Origin: Podarcis raffonei
Lineage: Eukaryota; Chordata; Lepidosauria; Squamata; Lacertidae
Direction: 5' to 3'
Length of the DNA stretch: 64,000 bases
NCBI RefSeq assembly: GCF_027172205.1
Contig: NC_070615.1
Location: forward strand, 40,532,501-40,596,500
The translations under genes were made by a program, and so were the position numbers. Positions 59,101 through 64,000 of this stretch are shown in pieces. The notes under the pieces were generated by a model that worked only from the letters and a program-made list of their open reading frames with translations, was not told the origin of the DNA and made no database searches. Each line of letters begins with the position of its first letter. Position 1 is the first letter of the stretch.

Positions 59101-59764
59101 CAAACTAAGGCCCGGGGGCCGGATGTGGCCCAATTGCCTTTTTAAAATAATTTGTATTCATTTTTCATTTTCGTTCATTACATACATCTCAAATTCTTAA
59201 CATTTGCTGTATATTCCTCCCTCCCTCCCCTCCCAGACTTCCCCCAACTTGTGTTTCTGGTTTGTTTCTGTTTTCACCCGCTTTGCTATCTCTCAACAGA
59301 AAAGTTATTAATAACATAACATCAAACCTTGAAAACATAGAAATAAAATTAAATACATCATCTTATTTCACTATCTTCCAAACATTTTCTGATGCGAATA
59401 ATGTGAATGTTTATTTAAATCCTGCCATCAAGTCTACTGCCTTTCTTTGTTTCTGCAAATATAATTTTAATGGTTCCCAATCTTTTTCAAAATCTCTGTT
59501 GCCTGTTTCTCTTAGTCTTTCTGTCATTTTTGCCAGTTCTGCATAGTTCTGCAATCGCCTTCTAAATCTGGCCCACGGATGGTCCAGGAACCAGCGTGTT
59601 TTTACATGAGTAGAATGTGTCCTTTTATTTAAAATGCATCTCTGGGGTGTTTGTGGGGCACAGGAATTCGTTCATTTTTTTTCTTTCCAGAATATAGTCC
59701 AGCCCCCCACAAGGTCTGAGGGACAGTGGACCAGCCCCCTGCTGAAAAAAATTACTGACCCCTG
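59101..59764. mobile_element. hAT MITE split by L1
   Basis: Ends CATGGGTAGGCAAACTAAGG and ...AAATTACTGACCCCTG with a perfect 8-bp duplication CTCTAGGG at 59093-59100 and 59765-59772. About 255 bp without the L1. Confidence 0.85.
59144..59551 (-). mobile_element. L1 LINE 3' end, inserted in a hAT element
   Basis: The minus strand encodes NRDFEKDWEPLKLYLQKQRK, an L1 ORF2 C-terminus, then an A-rich 3'UTR. The duplication CAATTGCCTTTT / CAATCGCCTTCT flanks it at about 59131 and 59552. Confidence 0.75.
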
Positions 59765-60105
59765 CTCTAGGGCTTCAGACAGGAAGCATTTCCCAGAGAT
59801 GCTTGGGATTGAACTTGGGACCTTTTGCATGTGAAGAAGATGCTCTGCAGCTGAGCTATGGCCTTTCCTCAGCATTGCACCTTGCATTTTGCACATTTGC
59901 CCTTTACAAGTAGGTGCAAAACAGCAGTTGTGTTTCCTTACTTACAGCATTACAACTGGGGATATTCTCAAACTCCTTAAGTCTATAAATGGAATGTAGT
60001 AAGGAACAGAATGAAAAATCTACATTTGTGGTATTTACTTCAGCATTGGCTGCATTAAATGGGAAAGCCTGGCCACAGCGCATCATGCATTAGTTATTTC
60101 AAGAG

Positions 60106-60425
60106 TCAATTACTGCAATGAACTTTATATGGGGCTCCCCTTGAGCTTGATCTGGAAGCTGCAGTTAGTGCAGAATCCTGCAGCATGATTGCTGATAGGA
60201 GTGAGACCTTGTCAGCATATAACCCCTGTGCTCCGAGATCTGTACTGCTTCTCAGTTGTCTACTGGTCCAAGTTCAGTGTGTCACTATTAGCATATAAAG
60301 CCCTTAGCAACTTTTTAGCACCTGCTAAAAATATTTTTGTTTAGATAAGCCTACCCAGAAATCTGGAATGTTGCCGTGTGCTTTAATCTGTTTTTAGGTT
60401 ATTGCTTTTTAGGTTATTGAATGTT
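60106..60425 (+). mobile_element. Degraded L2-like LINE fragment
   Basis: Contains TTACTGCAATGAACTTTATA, CTGCAGTTAGTGCAGAATCC and a HWLP-like region. These are the ...LQLVQNAAARL... and ...LHWLPV... blocks of the reverse-transcriptase C-terminus in L2/CR1-group LINEs, with frame breaks. Confidence 0.5.
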
Positions 60426-60431
60426 TTAACT

Positions 60432-60558
60432 GTGGATAACTCCGTTGGTAGAGCATGAGACTCTTAATCTCAGGGATATGGGTTCGGGCCCCACCTTGGG
60501 TAAAACATTCCTGCATTGCAGGAGATTGGACTGGATGACCTTTGTGGTCTATTCTTGT
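60432..60558 (+). mobile_element. tRNA-Lys-derived SINE
   Basis: GGATAACTCCGTTGGTAGAG, GACTCTTAATCTCAGG and GTTCGGGCCCC, followed by a CR1-like tail with GATTGGACTGGATGACC. Lies in MOSMO intron 1. Confidence 0.7.
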
Positions 60559-61025
60559 GAAATAGTTGTTCTTAACTGTTTTTACATATCTTTTTTATTC
60601 TTTTTGTAAACATCTTCAATGCAGGTTTCCTTGCAATCAAACAGCATGCAAATTTTATTAAATAAATAAATAACAGAAAGTCGTGGTTTATTATGAATGA
60701 GCTGCATTTGCTTCAGATTTACTCCTCCTATGTTGCCAATGAGATGATAGCTTCCCGTTTTGCCCAAACCAGGAATCATGTTTATTAAAATCAATCATTT
60801 ATTATATTTTTATCCCACCTTTTCCCTGAAGAGTCTTTGCCCTTGAGGAAGACCTTGGTCTGTACGCATTGGGCAATCTTTACTAAATTAAACTACAATA
60901 TTTGAGCACCAGCTGGCGACCAGTTTCATCCTTTCCTCTTCAGAGTTATCAGCAGATCCAGAAAGGTTCAGTCACTTCTTTTTCAAGCTCATGCAGATCA
61001 GAGACTGGGACAAATGCTTCTTCTT

Positions 61026-61390
61026 CTTTTTTTTTGTAAATAATTTTTTATTAATTTTCTAGCATAAATTTATACAAAATTTAACATCCAATTCTCACCA
61101 ATTTCTTCTTTTGGACTTCCATCAGCATGTCTGACAATTCTCCGTAATATCACATTTCCTCACATTTCACAATTTAATATTGCACTATATCATTTTTTAG
61201 CTTATCATATTGTTTATACAATATTTCTACCGTTACTTCTCACAAACTTTCTTGAAAACTTACAAACATTAACTGTTCGTCACATATATGTTTAATATAT
61301 TCTGTAAATTTATTCCAGTCCTCAGTGAATCTCTGATCTCGTCTGTTCCGAATCCTCCCTGTTAATTTGTCTAGTTCTGCGGGACAAATG
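61026..61390 (-). mobile_element. L1 LINE 3' end
   Basis: The minus strand encodes DKLTGRIRNRRDQRFTEDWN and KFTEYIKHICDEQ (L1 ORF2 C-terminus). Poly-A tail at 61026-61050. Confidence 0.7.
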
Positions 61391-61479
61391 CTTCTTATAG
61401 CCATAAGGAGGTAACAGTTGTAGTCCAGTTGTGTGATCTCTTCCCCAGCCGAGTGCATGGTTGACATCCTCACAGCAGA

Positions 61480-63259
61480 TTTATTAAACGCTTTACAGTC
61501 AGCTAGATGGTTTCTGCCTCACCCTTGGCTCTAATGAAATCTGTCTTCCACATTTACGTGGTATTGCCAAATAAATAGGAGTAATAAAGAGAAGACATTA
61601 AGTTGATGATATTGGTTCCTCCATCTGAAACAAGAGCAGCTGAATAAAACATTTAATATAGCTGTTGCCTGATAATCAGGTTAGGGTTAATATTTGGCAT
61701 AAAAACTTAATTTTGCTTGGTTCTTCTAAACTAATATGCCTTTGAAATTAAGCATTTGTCATTACGCACTTCAAAATGTTCTGTAATGCGCTGGTAACAT
61801 ATACTGGTGAGTGGCATTACAGTGAAGGCTCTCAGAACTCTTATTTGCTGGCATGATCTGCAAAGTCTATAACACAGCTCACCCTGATGTGCTTTATATA
61901 GTGCACAAAACCTTCTTCAGTGGTGTTTGCTTTGTAGCTCTTCTTTGAGCTGAAGAAATGTAAAATTTTCTGGGTATTACATTGTCGTAGGTAAAATGGT
62001 TTGTATTTTTCCTGAGTTCTCTTTGGCCTACATAGAAGGCCTGGAGATGTAAGGAAGATAACGGGATGGTCCTTTGATTTGTGTTGAAAGCTCAAAATAA
62101 AACTTGCACTTAATTTCTTGGCATACCGGCTGCAGCACATGTCTTCTGAGGTCATAGATTTTGCCAAACCTCTATAGGAGGTGACCGAGTTCCTCTTTTT
62201 CATTTTGAGATAGAAGGTTTAATTTGTATATTCTCCTGTTTTAAAAAGCTGTTTATACAATAATATATTTTAACTTTTGATTGAGAGCTTTGATTCAGCT
62301 GGTGGGGTGGGGGAGGCACCCAGATTTAGTAATAAAATGTTCTAGCATGATGCTTGCATTTTAATGCCCACTAAAATAAAATTATTGTTTTGGTGTCTCC
62401 GAGGAGGATGCATAGTTGAAACATTTAGGCAATTTTCATATAATAAAGTAAGTGCCTGAAAAGTAGCAATTTAAGTACTGTTTCTCTCCTTTTTCTGTCA
62501 TCATTACATACATCAAAAGTATTGGAATAAAGGAAAGCAAATCATATGTAGCCTTTGGCGTTGGCTGATTCTCATAAATGCAGAAAATTGCAGACTAATT
62601 TTATTGCAATACTGTTGAGAGATTTTATTGCTTTAGTATGGATTCAGTCCTTCCCGGTGGGTATGAATGCCCCCCCTTTTAAATAGGGTGGCCATCTCCT
62701 AATCCCATATGCTCACTCATAATATTTGATAAATCAAATGGAATGTCGGTGTTTCTAAGCCTGGAAACAAGATCTAATTGTGGGTTTTAACAGCCTTCTC
62801 CTCCATATTGCCAGGTCTGCAGAGGTGCCTGGTTGTCCAGTGGATTAAAAATTTGAGACTAGCACCTAGGAATCTGAAGGTGCATAATCCCACCCACCCA
62901 CCTATCCTATACTTTACTGCCAGTGATAGGTATGTTAAGCCTGGCCACAACTAAGGTGTAGTTCAGTTATACCCCACCCCCTTGTTGATAGGGAATTGAT
63001 TTTGCATCTATATTAAGGACCAAACTCATGAACATATTACTGTATCTTGAAATGTAAATAGCAGCCAAGAGGAAGTCTGAGTAGCCTCGTGACTAGGAAT
63101 CTGGACAAAAAACCCATCTCCTTGGAGCGACTGTTTGCATTTCAAGAGAAGCTTCCACTTTATGTCCTCGGAGGTTTCCCTTGAAATATATGTAGTAGCT
63201 TCAGAGAGATTATTTTTGTCAGGTCTGTGGCAGGAAGGAGAGGTAGAGGTCAGCTTCTG

Positions 63260-63306
<47 letters not shown>

Positions 63307-64000
63307 CCCCAAGCATGCTCAGTTTTTCCCGGGACTGCAATTTTCATAAAATTAAAGCTTGTGTATTAATTTCCTCCATGCAATTAATGCCTAGTTTGGA
63401 CCTAGGCATGGGCATTATATGTGACTCACTGTATGGTTCTTCCCTCTCCCAACCCAAGTGGTCACTCTTCTTCTTACTGGAAGGTGTCCAGAAAGTACCA
63501 TTGTCAATTCCTTGTTGAGGGGTCAACACAGCCGAGCATATAAACCCAATAATTGTACTAGATTGAAACGATTGGAAAGATTGCTTCCAAGAAAGATGAT
63601 TTTTAAAATTATTATTCTTGTCTAAGCCACCAAGACTGCTTACCACTGGGCAGAGACTTTCAGATTTTTCTGCAAATCATATGTAGTCTGATGCAGAATT
63701 GATGAGCATCAACCTGATGAGTGAACCAAAGAATCTTGGCTTAGATGTTTAGGAATGAAAAGGACTTGGAGGGGAATTTTAGTGGTCAAGACATAGACCC
63801 GTTTCTCTCTCTTTCTGTGTTTCCCAGTCTATGCATTTGTTCCCAGAATATAAAAAAGGTGGCGTAAACCTATACAAGTTGTTTGTTGTTACTACGTAAT
63901 TAGCTTAAAAGAAGCCACACTTCATCCAATTGCCAAGTAAACCTCATTGGAAAAATGTGATCTGTTAATGACTCCTGGCTTATTAAAAGCAGTTTCCCTT
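61480..64000. other. MOSMO intron 1, right end of the window
   Basis: Only the CA microsatellite is recognisable. Short frames here show no family features. Confidence 0.5.
63261..63303. repeat. (CA)n microsatellite
   Basis: About 21 perfect CA units in MOSMO intron 1. Confidence 0.95.

Larger units (their letters stand above)
59010..59872 (-). mobile_element. tRNA-headed SINE, minus, split by the hAT element
   Basis: The right part (59773-59872) has the head GCTCAGCTGCAGAGC...TTTTGCATG in reverse. The left part has the ACTGAGC...ACCAATGG...CAGAGGAAGGC end, same family as the copy at 28476. Confidence 0.65.

Noticed and set aside
51391-64000. MOSMO exon 2
   Set aside because: No block resembling ALTVGLVRQC or the following membrane segments was found in any frame.

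Overview
This window is nuclear DNA of a squamate reptile, most likely a lizard. The genes are vertebrate multi-exon genes with GT-AG introns and CpG-island promoters. The repeats are a squamate mix: Sauria-type SINEs, BovB/RTE LINE 3' ends, CR1, L1 and L2-like LINEs, hAT and mariner MITEs, and a very young Ty1/copia element. The intact Sauria SINEs may point to a lacertoid lizard, but that is a guess.

Four protein genes are present, in the order CRYM(-) - UQCRC2(+) - PDZD9(-) - MOSMO(+, first exon only). CRYM (mu-crystallin/ketimine reductase) runs leftwards from a CpG island near 16.0 kb to its stop codon at 186. All eight coding exons were found and add up to 316 codons. UQCRC2 (complex III core protein 2) starts at 19,461, 3.4 kb from the CRYM start in head-to-head orientation, and ends at 33,989. 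All 14 coding exons were found and add up to 457 codons with phases that agree at every junction. PDZD9 converges on UQCRC2 and is read on the minus strand from 45,222 to 36,625 in five coding exons (436 codons). Its first exon encodes an unusual array of RRPS-type pentapeptides. MOSMO begins at 51,285 in a CpG island with an array of GC boxes. Its second exon was not found, so the last 12.6 kb is its first intron.

The rest is repeats, many with target-site duplications that can be read directly and that order the insertions. The main ones are: a Ty1/copia element at 45,727-49,250 whose two LTRs look identical, inserted in a CR1 just upstream of PDZD9; a 1.1-kb L1-like non-autonomous element with a perfect 14-bp duplication in a PDZD9 intron; a 1,065-bp TA-flanked DNA element carrying a 154-bp tandem repeat; and a three-level nest (L1 inside hAT inside a tRNA-headed SINE) in the MOSMO intron.

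All exon limits come from reading splice sites and comparing with remembered mammalian proteins. No search or alignment program was run. Repeat family names are by recognition, and edges without a stated duplication are approximate.
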